A stretch of DNA of 7,746 nucleotides. Source: Burkholderiaceae bacterium (GTDB lineage: Bacteria; Pseudomonadota; Gammaproteobacteria; Burkholderiales; Burkholderiaceae). Where the stretch lies: NCBI GenBank assembly GCA_022701965.1, contig JAKONL010000034.1:1-7746 (forward strand), in the 5' to 3' direction. Shown in pieces: positions 1 through 5,927 of this stretch (its first letter is position 1; every line of letters starts with the position of its first letter). The translations under genes and the position numbers were made by a program. The notes below the pieces were generated by a model. It was not told where the DNA came from. It made no database searches and was given only the letters and a program-made list of their open reading frames with translations.

Positions 1-518
1 CGGAAACCACCATCGCCGACATCGTGCGCGAGGCCGCCGTGTCGAGACGCAGCTTCTACGAGCATTTCGCGACCAAGGCGGACTGTCTCGTCGCGCTGTA
101 CCGGACGGCCAGCGAGCAGGCGCTGGCAGTGCTCGCGAACGCCGTCGACCCCTTGCAGCCATGGGAGACGCAGGTCGAGCATGCGGTGGCTGCGTATCTC
201 GGATTCCTGGCGGCGGACCCGGCGCTGCTCCGGATGCTGTTCGTCGAGATCCTGGGACTGGGGCTGACGGGACTGGCCGTGCGTCGGGAGACCAACCTTC
301 GGATCGCCAGCTTCATCCGGGCTGCCGCAATGAGCGACGAGACGCCGCTGATGTCCGAACGGCTGGCCATGACGGTCGTGGGCGGCATCAACGAACTGAT
401 CCTGCAGGCCGTGGAACAAGGGTTGCCGCAGGACCTTCGCGAGCTCGTCGCGCCGTCGACCCAGTTGATCTTCGCCGTCGCCCGCGACGGTGCCCGGCGC
501 ATCGCGGCGGAAGGTTGA
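1..518 (+). CDS. TetR/AcrR-family transcriptional regulator, 5' end missing
   Basis: This is the C-terminal 171 residues of a TetR-type repressor; the frame is open to the left edge, so the true start lies outside the window. The visible part opens with the second half of the DNA-binding domain: TTIADIVREAAVSRRSFYEHF has the family's helix-turn-helix pattern (turn at AAVS, recognition helix SRRSFYEHF), followed by the usual F.TKADCLVALY segment. The remaining roughly 130 residues form the helical ligand-binding and dimerisation domain, with no motif that tells the ligand. A GTG inside the helix-turn-helix at position 24 is not a credible start because it would delete the first DNA-binding helices. 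TetR proteins normally repress a neighbouring efflux or catabolic gene. That target is probably to the left, since the gene on the right is convergent. The family call is firm; ligand and target are unknown. Confidence 0.93.
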   Translation, partial: ETTIADIVREAAVSRRSFYEHFATKADCLVALYRTASEQALAVLANAVDPLQPWETQVEHAVAAYLGFLAADPALLRMLFVEILGLGLTGLAVRRETNLRIASFIRAAAMSDETPLMSERLAMTVVGGINELILQAVEQGLPQDLRELVAPSTQLIFAVARDGARRIAAEG

Positions 519-526
519 ATCGGGCG

Positions 527-540
527 CGGACCGCGGTCCG
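527..540. terminator. 14-base perfect palindrome between convergent genes, possible two-way terminator
   Basis: CGGACCGCGGTCCG reads the same on both strands and fills most of the 23 bases between the stop of the TetR-type gene and the stop of the H1-like gene. As RNA it can fold from either strand into a 5-bp G/C-rich stem with a CGCG loop. There is no clean T run on either side, so it is a poor intrinsic terminator, and it could instead be a protein-binding palindrome. The position between two convergent stop codons is the main reason for the call. Confidence 0.3.
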
Positions 541-541
541 G

Positions 542-964
542 CTACTTCTTCGCGCTCGACTTCTTCGCTGTCTTCTTGCCGGCCGCCTTCTTCGCCGGCT
601 TCTTGGTCGCCTTCCTGGTCGTTTTCTTGGCAGCCTTCGTCGTCGACTTCCTGTCGCCGGCAGCGTCCTTCTTCTTCTCCGATTTCTTCTCCGGCTTTTT
701 CTCGGTCTTCTTTTCAGCCTTCGTCGTGTCGGCGGACTTGGTCGCCTTCTTCGATTTCGGCGTCTTCTTCGACTTCTCGTCCTTGGCCGCATCGGCGGAT
801 TTCACCGTCTTCTTCGGCTTGGCGGTCTTCGCCGACTTCTCGAAATCCTTCTTGTCCGGTGCGCCTTCCTCGCCGGCCTTGCGCATGTGCTCGCCGCTGC
901 CCTTCTTGATTCGTTCCTTCTTGGCTTGGATGTTGGCGTACAGGCCTTGCTTCTTTGCGGGCAT
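542..964 (-). CDS. Lysine-rich histone H1-like small protein
   Basis: The product is 140 residues, 48 of them lysine. Residues 1-50 form a distinct module (GLYANIQAKKERIKKGSGE, then MRKAGEEGAPDKKDFEKSAKTAK). It resembles a small-protein family I remember from bacteria and phages, with a GLYANI..K..RI..GSGE.MR..G..GAP..KDF..SA.TAK pattern; I cannot name it with certainty. Residues 50-140 are a low-complexity K/A/T/S/E/D tail like those of eukaryotic H1 tails and bacterial H1-like or AlgP-type proteins. The final 30 residues are the purest K/A/T/S stretch. TVKSADAAK (53-61) and ATKSADTTK (74-82) are a near repeat 21 residues apart. A GGAG ribosome binding site lies 7 bases before the ATG, which fixes the start. 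By analogy it should bind nucleic acid non-specifically and help compact the nucleoid. The mid-tail acidic residues make it less basic than classical H1-like proteins. The DNA-binding role is inference. Confidence 0.82.
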   Translation of the reverse strand: MPAKKQGLYANIQAKKERIKKGSGEHMRKAGEEGAPDKKDFEKSAKTAKPKKTVKSADAAKDEKSKKTPKSKKATKSADTTKAEKKTEKKPEKKSEKKKDAAGDRKSTTKAAKKTTRKATKKPAKKAAGKKTAKKSSAKK

Positions 965-971
965 GGAAAAG

Positions 972-975
972 CTCC
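972..975 (-). promoter_or_regulatory. Shine-Dalgarno site of the H1-like gene
   Basis: On the minus strand GGAG is followed by 7 bases and then the ATG ending at 964. It is the only good ribosome binding match near this start and supports translation from MPAKKQG. Confidence 0.6.
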
Positions 976-1015
976 GATGGGTTGGGAAGCCATGGAACGT
1001 AGGGCGTCCTCGGCG

Positions 1016-1042
1016 CCAGCGCGCCCGTGCGTGCCGCGCTGG
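1016..1042 (-). terminator. Candidate hairpin terminator after the MFS transporter gene
   Basis: CCAGCGCG (1016-1023) pairs perfectly with CGCGCTGG (1035-1042) around an 11-base loop. The hairpin begins 22 bases past the transporter's stop codon on the minus strand. No T run follows in that direction, so if it ends transcription it may need Rho, or it may act as a 3' RNA-stabilising stem. The remaining bases between 965 and 1064 must also hold the promoter of the H1-like gene, but I see no convincing -35/-10 pair. Confidence 0.3.
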
Positions 1043-1064
1043 TTCGTAGGAGGGCGCGGCGAGC

Positions 1065-2270
1065 TCAGAACGGCTCGATGCGCGGACTCCGTCGGTAGAA
1101 CGCCATGCCGATCCCGACCAGCGACGAGGCGCAGACGAAGATGGCCGAGTAGGTGCCCGCCGCGGCCCAGCCGTGGTGCAGGCTCGCGTCGGCGATCTGC
1201 CCGAAGACCCACGCCGTCGCGGCCGAACCCAGGAAGACGAAGGTGTTCAGCACGCCGAGTCCGCGTCCGCGCAGCGACTGCGGCACGAGACCCCGGCCGT
1301 GCGCCATCACGAGCGGATGCACCATGCCCAGCGTGGCGAGCGAGGTCAGCAGCGCGACGGCGACGACGAGCCCGGGCTGGGGCCAGAGCGCCAGCAGCAT
1401 CCCGCTCGCGAGCGACATCGCCGACCAGCCGATCACGGTCGTCCTGAGCGAGGTCCGGCGCACCGCCAGCGGAATGCACAGCGCGGCCGCGAACGCGCCC
1501 AGGCTCAGCAGCGCCAGCACGCCGCCGCGGGCGTCGGTGCCAAGATGGAACACGTCGGCGAAGTACGGTCCGCCCCAGGCATTGCGGAAGGTGGTCCCGG
1601 CGGCCATCGCGACGCACATCGGGATCAGCGTCCACATCGCCGGCATGCGCAGCAGGCGCAGGCTGCCCACGAGCAGCACGCCCGGATGTTCGTCACGCAC
1701 ATCGGCATGGCCCGTGTCCCGGATCGTCCGCCAGACGGCGATCCACGCCACCAGCATGCAGGCCGCCGCGACCGCCAGCGCCGGCCGCCAGCCGAAGCGG
1801 TGCGCCGCCCAGCCCAGCGGCGCGGTGGCGCTCAGCGCGCCGAGCATCGAGATCGCGTTCGCGCGGCTGACCACGGTGGCGTAGCGATGCACCGGCAACT
1901 GCTCCGACGCGTAGTGCATCAGGCCCATGAAGGCCGGCGCGCAAGCGAGGCCCAGTCCGGCCTGCGCGAGCATCGCGGTCGGCCCGTTGGGCGCCAGCAC
2001 GAACAGCACCGACGCGGCCACCCCCACGGCCATCAGCAGGCGCGTCGGCGCGCCGACGCCGTAGCGGTCGAAGGCCACGCCGATCGGTATCTGCGCCAAG
2101 GCGAACGCCAGGAAGAAGCACGACGACAGCGCGCCGAAGCCCGCCGGCGACAGGCCGAGGTCGTGCTGCAGCTCCGGCGCGATCACGGCCAGGCAGGTCC
2201 GGAAGAACTGGCTGAGCACGAAGGCGAAGGTGAGCGCGCGGATGCCGCGCGCGGGATCGATGGGGGACAT
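1065..2270 (-). CDS. Major facilitator superfamily (MFS) transporter, substrate unknown
   Basis: This 401-residue protein has about 12 hydrophobic helices in two bundles, a normal length for the superfamily. The conserved loop between helices 2 and 3 is present as GVAFDRYGVGAPTR (64-77; D68, R69 and G71 fit the G.xaDRxGrr motif). A polar linker (about 181-200, RTIRDTGHADVRDEHPG) separates the two halves. The RNAWGGPYFADVF segment (229-241) recalls a proteobacterial MFS group with an R..W.GPY signature; I cannot assign a substrate to it. The frame is open far upstream through the antisense of the dipeptidase gene. I placed the start at the ATG of MSPIDPARG because helix 1 begins about 10 residues later, as is usual. 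There is no good ribosome binding site in front of it. It is divergent from the dipeptidase gene, so peptide or amino-acid export or uptake is possible but unproven. Confidence 0.9.
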   Translation of the reverse strand: MSPIDPARGIRALTFAFVLSQFFRTCLAVIAPELQHDLGLSPAGFGALSSCFFLAFALAQIPIGVAFDRYGVGAPTRLLMAVGVAASVLFVLAPNGPTAMLAQAGLGLACAPAFMGLMHYASEQLPVHRYATVVSRANAISMLGALSATAPLGWAAHRFGWRPALAVAAACMLVAWIAVWRTIRDTGHADVRDEHPGVLLVGSLRLLRMPAMWTLIPMCVAMAAGTTFRNAWGGPYFADVFHLGTDARGGVLALLSLGAFAAALCIPLAVRRTSLRTTVIGWSAMSLASGMLLALWPQPGLVVAVALLTSLATLGMVHPLVMAHGRGLVPQSLRGRGLGVLNTFVFLGSAATAWVFGQIADASLHHGWAAAGTYSAIFVCASSLVGIGMAFYRRSPRIEPF

Positions 2271-2387
2271 GGCGAAGCGGGATGCGGCGAACGGCCGCCG
2301 GGAAGCGACCGAGCATAAGCGCACGAGGCGTTCGAGGCGGGCGACCGTCGCTTGGCGGCCCCGTACCGCCACGCGAGAATCACCACC
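2271..2387. promoter_or_regulatory. Divergent promoter region between the MFS and dipeptidase genes
   Basis: These 117 bases separate two genes that start in opposite directions, so each must have its promoter here or inside the other gene. The best -10-like element for the transporter is TATGCT on the minus strand (2312-2317), which would give a leader of roughly 40 bases. No matching -35 box stands out. For the dipeptidase, the weak GAGA at 2375-2378 is the only Shine-Dalgarno-like match, 9 bases before the ATG. No clear operator palindrome was seen. The region itself is inferred from gene order, and the individual elements are weak. Confidence 0.5.
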
Positions 2388-4130
2388 ATGAAAAGACTCC
2401 CGCTCTCCCTCCTTTCCATCGCCGTCGCCCTGTGCGTCGCGTCGTCCGGCGCCATGGCGGACACTCTGAAAAAGCCCGCGCTCGACCGGTTCGCCGAGAT
2501 GCCGGCGCTCAAGCAGGCGCCGGACTTCAGGCGCTTCCTGTCGCTGGCATCGGGTGCGCGCGGCGCGTCGCCGTCGCTCAAGAAGGCCGCCGCGGCCTAT
2601 GCCGCCCACTGGCCGCTCGCGGGCGACGACCTGGTCAACGTGAGTCGCATGCTCGGCCTCTACAACCGCCTGCACCACCACGATGCGGTCATCGCGAGCA
2701 TCTCGGAGCTGGTCGCCATCCCGACCGTGCGCGCGGCCGACGTGCCGCCGCACGAGAGCCCGGCCATCGTCGCGATCGGCCGCCGGATCGAGGCCATGGC
2801 ACGCGACTTCGGCCTCGCCTTCCGCAACGTCGACAACCGCGTCTTCGAGGTCACGCTGCCGGGCACGGGCGGCGAGGAATTCGGCATCCTCACGCATGCC
2901 GACGTGGTGCCCGCCAATGCCGCGGAATGGGTGCTGGACGACGGCACGAAGCTGGACCCCTTCAAGGTGACGCGCGTGGGCGACTACCTCTACGGCCGCG
3001 GCACCATCGACGACAAGGGTTCCATCGCGGCCGTGCTCTACGCGATGAAGGCCGTGAAGGACAGCGGCCTGCCGCTGGCCCGCACCATCCGCCTGATGGT
3101 CGAGACCACCGAGGAGACCGGCGGCGATGCGATGAAGTACTACCGCGAGAAAACGACGCTGCCGGCCTACAACATCGTGCTCGACAGCAAGTACCCGGCG
3201 GTCGTGGCCGAGAAGGGGTCGGGCGCTTTGAAGGTGTCGTTCGCGGGCACGGCGGCCGCCGATGCGGCCATGACCGCGATCACCGCGATGGCCGGTTCGA
3301 CCTCGGCCAACGCGATTCCCCAGACCGCGACGGCGCGCCTGCAGGGCGGCGACCTCGCGGCGGTCGCCGAGAAGCTGGAAGCGGCCCGGGCCGCCTTCGT
3401 GCAGAAGTACGAACCGCAGGGCGGCAGGTTCTCGATCGACGTCGCGCGCGGCGCCGACGGAGTCGACCTCAAGGTCACCGGCGTCTCGGCGCACGGTTCG
3501 CGCCCGGAGGAAGGCGTCAACCCGCTGCCGCGGCTCGCGCTGTTCCTGCAGGAAGCCGGCGTGCCGCTGGCCGACAACGGCTACGCCCGTGCCGCGAAAT
3601 ATGTCGCCGAGCTCTACGGCACCGACTACCTGGGCGCCACGCTCGGCGTCGCCTACAAGGACGACTTCATGGGTCCGCTCACGCTGTCGCCGACGCTGGT
3701 GCGCGCGGGCGCCGACGGCAAGGTCGACGTCACGGCCAACGTCCGCATGCCGCGCGGCAACACGCCCGACGACCTGAAGAAGGCGGTCACCGCGAAGATC
3801 GATGCCTGGGCCGCGAGCAGCCGGACTCTGGCCGACGTCTCTTACGACCAGGGCAACTGGATGGCGCGCGATCCGGGCGGCGCGTGGCTGTCGACGCTGC
3901 TCAACGTCTTCGGCGACACCACGGGGCTCGAAGCCAAGCCGGTGTCGACGGCGGGCAGCACCACGGCCAAGCTGATGCCCAACGCGATCAACTTCGGGCC
4001 CGCGATGCCCGGCAAGAAGTACACCGCGCACAACGCCAAGGAATACAAGGAGGTCGCGGACCTCGACGCCGACATGCAGATGTTCACCGAGATGCTGGTG
4101 CGCATCGGCAACCTGCCGAAGATGCAGTGA
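2388..4130 (+). CDS. Exported M20-family metallodipeptidase (PepV-like)
   Basis: A 580-residue zinc peptidase predicted to cut dipeptides outside the cytoplasm. Residues 1-24 are a Sec signal peptide (basic MKR, hydrophobic LPLSLLSIAVALCVA, then SSGAMA before DTL); it begins exactly at the ATG at 2388, which rules out the in-frame TTG at 2352. An added helical segment (about 25-100) precedes the catalytic domain. By comparison with PepV, metal ligands are expected at H170 (with D172, THADVVPA), D208 (GRGTIDDKG), E243, D266 (VLDSKYP) and H548 (KKYTAHNAKEY). E242 in ETTEETGGD is the expected general base. H369 in GVSAHGSRPEEGVNPLPR fits the lid-domain histidine. All expected ligands are present, so it should be active. 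The PheC-like lipoprotein gene follows after 82 bases in the same direction. It could also be a carnosinase-type or other M20 peptidase; the exact substrate cannot be read from sequence. Confidence 0.92.
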   Translation: MKRLPLSLLSIAVALCVASSGAMADTLKKPALDRFAEMPALKQAPDFRRFLSLASGARGASPSLKKAAAAYAAHWPLAGDDLVNVSRMLGLYNRLHHHDAVIASISELVAIPTVRAADVPPHESPAIVAIGRRIEAMARDFGLAFRNVDNRVFEVTLPGTGGEEFGILTHADVVPANAAEWVLDDGTKLDPFKVTRVGDYLYGRGTIDDKGSIAAVLYAMKAVKDSGLPLARTIRLMVETTEETGGDAMKYYREKTTLPAYNIVLDSKYPAVVAEKGSGALKVSFAGTAAADAAMTAITAMAGSTSANAIPQTATARLQGGDLAAVAEKLEAARAAFVQKYEPQGGRFSIDVARGADGVDLKVTGVSAHGSRPEEGVNPLPRLALFLQEAGVPLADNGYARAAKYVAELYGTDYLGATLGVAYKDDFMGPLTLSPTLVRAGADGKVDVTANVRMPRGNTPDDLKKAVTAKIDAWAASSRTLADVSYDQGNWMARDPGGAWLSTLLNVFGDTTGLEAKPVSTAGSTTAKLMPNAINFGPAMPGKKYTAHNAKEYKEVADLDADMQMFTEMLVRIGNLPKMQ

Positions 4131-4202
4131 AGACGAGCATTGCGGCACGCTGCTTGCATCCGCAGAATCCGGCTTCCCATCTTCATTCCCAGCTCAATAC
4201 AC

Positions 4203-4206
4203 AGGA
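4203..4206 (+). promoter_or_regulatory. Shine-Dalgarno site of the PheC-like gene
   Basis: AGGA lies 6 bases before the ATG at 4213 and selects that start. The first residues then form a complete lipoprotein signal. The other bases of the 82-base gap (4131-4212) show no convincing promoter and no hairpin, so read-through from the dipeptidase gene is plausible. Confidence 0.6.
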
Positions 4207-4212
4207 CCCGGC

Positions 4213-5052
4213 ATGCGCCCAGCAGTTTCGAAGTTCCAGTCTTTCGCCGTCACGACCCTCGCGGCCGTCATCGTCTCCGGTTGCGCCATGCCGCCGCCAC
4301 CGCCGCCGCCGCCGGCCGCGGGCGCGGCTCCCATGACGCCGGTCGCCGCGTCGCATCTCGACGCGGTGCAGAAGTCCGGCACGCTGCGCGTCTGCTCGCC
4401 GGGCGACTACCGGCCCTTCAGTTTCCAGAAGGCCGACATGTCCTACGAGGGCATCGACGTCGACCTGATCACCGCGTTCGGCGCCAGCCTCGGCGCGAAG
4501 CCGGAATGGATCAAGACCAGCTGGGCCAACCTCATGCCCGACCTGACGGCGGGCAAGTGCGACATCGTCGTGGGCGGCGTCTCGGTCACGACCGACCGGC
4601 AGAAGAAGGCGTTCTTCAGCGCGCCCTACATGGTCAACGGCAAGACCCCGATCGCGCGCTGCGCCGACGTGCGCAAGTACCAGACCGTGGCCGACATCGA
4701 CAAGCCGACGACCCGCGTGATCTTCAACCCGGGCGGCAGCAACGAGCGTTTCGCGCGCGCGAACTTCAAGCAGGCCAAGATGACGCTGCACGGCGAGAAC
4801 GTCACGATCTTCGACGAGATCCTGGCCAACCGCGCCGACGTGTTCGTCACCGAGTCGGCCGAGGCGATCACGCAGCAGAAGCTCAAGCCGGGTCTGTGCG
4901 CGATCAACCCCGACAAGCCGCTGCAGTACGGCGAGATGGCCTGGATGCTGCCGCGCGACGACGTGGCGTTCAAGGCCTATGTCGACCAGTGGCTGCACCT
5001 GTCGCAGGCCGGTGGCGATTTCCAGAGGACGATGGACCGCTGGTTGAAATAG
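4213..5052 (+). CDS. pheC: Cyclohexadienyl (prephenate/arogenate) dehydratase-like lipoprotein with solute-binding fold
   Basis: A 279-residue protein of the SBP_bac_3 fold (about 48-279). The N-terminus has a lipobox, V21-S22-G23-C24, so it should be lipid-anchored; residue +2 is Ala, which favours the outer membrane under the E. coli sorting rule. A run of eight prolines (27-34) and an Ala/Pro linker follow. Segments match Pseudomonas aeruginosa PheC as I remember it: GDYRPFSF, TSWANLM, SVTTDRQKKAFFS, GKTPIARC, NPGGSNERFARAN, DNVTIF-like GENVTIF and YVDQWLH. The PheC catalytic positions known as Asn133 and Glu173 (mature numbering) align with N177 and E217, both kept, and R129 fits the carboxylate-binding arginine. 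PheC converts prephenate to phenylpyruvate and arogenate to phenylalanine in the periplasm. No ABC permease or ATPase gene is adjacent, which also argues against a plain transport role. The alternative is an amino-acid binding protein; the fold is near certain and the enzyme call is probable. Confidence 0.72.
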   Translation: MRPAVSKFQSFAVTTLAAVIVSGCAMPPPPPPPPAAGAAPMTPVAASHLDAVQKSGTLRVCSPGDYRPFSFQKADMSYEGIDVDLITAFGASLGAKPEWIKTSWANLMPDLTAGKCDIVVGGVSVTTDRQKKAFFSAPYMVNGKTPIARCADVRKYQTVADIDKPTTRVIFNPGGSNERFARANFKQAKMTLHGENVTIFDEILANRADVFVTESAEAITQQKLKPGLCAINPDKPLQYGEMAWMLPRDDVAFKAYVDQWLHLSQAGGDFQRTMDRWLK

Positions 5053-5065
5053 GAACCGCCGCTTC

Positions 5066-5103
5066 GTGCCGCAGCCCGGCAGGCAGGCCATCGGTTGCGG
5101 CAC
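5066..5103 (+). terminator. Hairpin terminator after the PheC-like gene
   Basis: GTGCCGCA (5066-5073) pairs perfectly with TGCGGCAC (5096-5103). Three more pairs inside (one G-U) extend the stem to 11 bp around a 16-base loop. It starts 13 bases after the stop codon and is followed by TTT (5104-5106). The T run is short and the loop long, so this is a moderate candidate. It sits between two convergent genes and has no T run for the opposite strand. Confidence 0.45.
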
Positions 5104-5140
5104 TTTCCACGTCGGGCGCCGAAGCCATCGGAGGTGCGCC

Positions 5141-5842
5141 TCACCGGCCAGGAACCTTCAGCAGCCCCCGGGTACATGCCGAGAATTCGTCGATCGCCAT
5201 CGTCGACAGCGTCCGAACGACGCGGCCGTCGACGGTCTGCGTTGCCGCGACGCGGAGGTTCACGACGACCGTGACGGGCTGCCGACCCGGCGTCCGCCTG
5301 AAGCCGACGACCAGCATGCCGTCGTCGACGATCGCGGCGCCGGCGCTGCCGGGAGGTTCGCCCAGGAGCCCGAAGAACAGCGCGAAGCCGGGCGTCTCGG
5401 CCGGCAGACGCGACACCGACGACGCGGTGGCGGCGAGCGGCGCGCGGACCAGGGCGTCGTGAGGCGGCACGGGATGCTCCCAGGCGAGACCGTCGTAGAT
5501 GCCCAGCTTGAGCGAATACCCGACGATGCCCACGGCGTAGCGCCGCAGGTGGTAGCTGCCCACGACCTTGACGAGGGCACCAGGCCCGGAATCCGGATCG
5601 CGACCGGTGGCGGAGAACTGGAATCCGCACGCGACCGGTTGCCCATCGGCGGATTCGCTGGAAGGTATGACCGACAGCGTGCCGGGTACGTCCTCGCTGC
5701 CGGATGTTCCCGGATCGTGGAGCCGGGCCTTCGCGTCCGAAGCCACCGTGGAAAGGCCGATCACGATCGCGAGCCCGGCCAGACGCGCACTGCTTCGCGA
5801 TCCGGCGACCGGGCGGTCAGTTTCCAGTTCGGCAACGGTCAT
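5141..5842 (-). CDS. Exported protein of unknown function
   Basis: I do not recognise this 233-residue protein. Its codon use is GC-rich at third positions and it has a strong ribosome binding site (AAGGAG, 6 bases before the ATG), so it is a real gene. The N-terminus (basic residues R15 and R20, hydrophobic LAGLAIVIGL at 21-30, then STVASDAKA) looks like a signal peptide with a long n-region, cleaved near residue 36-40. The rest is rich in alternating hydrophobic/polar stretches (VKVVGSYHLRRYAVGIVGYSLKLGIYDG, about 91-118, and TVVVNLRVAATQTVDGRVVRTLS, about 191-213), suggesting a mainly beta fold. There are only two cysteines, C72 and C223, which could form a disulphide in the periplasm. The first 70 codons use more A/T-ending codons than the rest. 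It lies 85 bases downstream of the ABC permease gene on the same strand and could be co-transcribed with it; no functional link can be shown. Confidence 0.75.
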   Translation of the reverse strand: MTVAELETDRPVAGSRSSARLAGLAIVIGLSTVASDAKARLHDPGTSGSEDVPGTLSVIPSSESADGQPVACGFQFSATGRDPDSGPGALVKVVGSYHLRRYAVGIVGYSLKLGIYDGLAWEHPVPPHDALVRAPLAATASSVSRLPAETPGFALFFGLLGEPPGSAGAAIVDDGMLVVGFRRTPGRQPVTVVVNLRVAATQTVDGRVVRTLSTMAIDEFSACTRGLLKVPGR

Positions 5843-5856
5843 GGAAGGCTCCTTCC
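5843..5856 (-). promoter_or_regulatory. Ribosome binding site inside a perfect inverted repeat
   Basis: On the minus strand the sequence is GGAAGGAGCCTTCC and it abuts the ATG ending at 5842. The core AAGGAG (5849-5854) is an excellent Shine-Dalgarno match with 6-base spacing. The same bases form an inverted repeat that can fold into a 5-bp stem (GGAAG/CTTCC) with a GAGC loop, which would partly hide the site. The ribosome binding site is clear; control by folding is only a possibility. Confidence 0.55.
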
Positions 5857-5884
5857 GGGTATGTGGTCCTGCGCGGGCAATCCT

Positions 5885-5917
5885 CGTGCCGTTCGGGCGA
5901 AAACCGATCCCGGCACG
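5885..5917 (-). terminator. Weak hairpin after the ABC permease operon
   Basis: CGTGCCG (5885-5891) and CGGCACG (5911-5917) form a 7-bp perfect stem with a 19-base loop, starting 10 bases past the stop codon of the second permease. No T run follows on the minus strand (AGGATTG). It may be a weak or Rho-assisted end point, or it may be chance in GC-rich DNA. Transcription into the downstream unknown gene cannot be excluded. Confidence 0.22.
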
Positions 5918-5927
5918 GCGACCGTCC

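Noticed and set aside
542..900. Dense CTTCTT-like repeats on the plus strand, considered as a tandem repeat or slipped-strand locus outside coding sequence.
   Set aside because: They are fully explained as lysine codons of the H1-like protein; only the near repeat noted there is retained.
161..1447. Long plus-strand open frames over the TetR end, the H1-like gene and the MFS gene, including Phe/Ser-rich frames at 490-1049.
   Set aside because: The Phe- and Ser-rich stretches are simply the complement of the lysine-coding AAG/AAA codons of the H1-like gene. The rest is Arg/Pro-rich shadow sequence. The minus-strand gene has a ribosome binding site and a sensible protein.
2352..2387. An upstream TTG start that would add 12 residues to the dipeptidase.
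   Set aside because: It would place MAAPYRHARITT before an intact signal peptide that begins at the ATG at 2388.
1065..4148. A 1027-codon open frame on the minus strand covering the MFS gene and the antisense of the dipeptidase gene.
   Set aside because: Only the part from 2270 down reads as a membrane protein. The upstream part is Arg/His/Gly-rich low-information sequence opposite a well-defined peptidase with all catalytic motifs, which is typical of GC-rich antisense shadows.
4131..4212. A TTGCAT at 4154-4159 as a possible -35 box for the PheC-like gene.
   Set aside because: The bases at 17-base spacing (CCCATC region) do not resemble a -10 box, so no promoter was called.
2282..4336. A 684-codon open frame on the plus strand.
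   Set aside because: It is a shifted frame over the dipeptidase gene with Arg-rich composition and no domain pattern.
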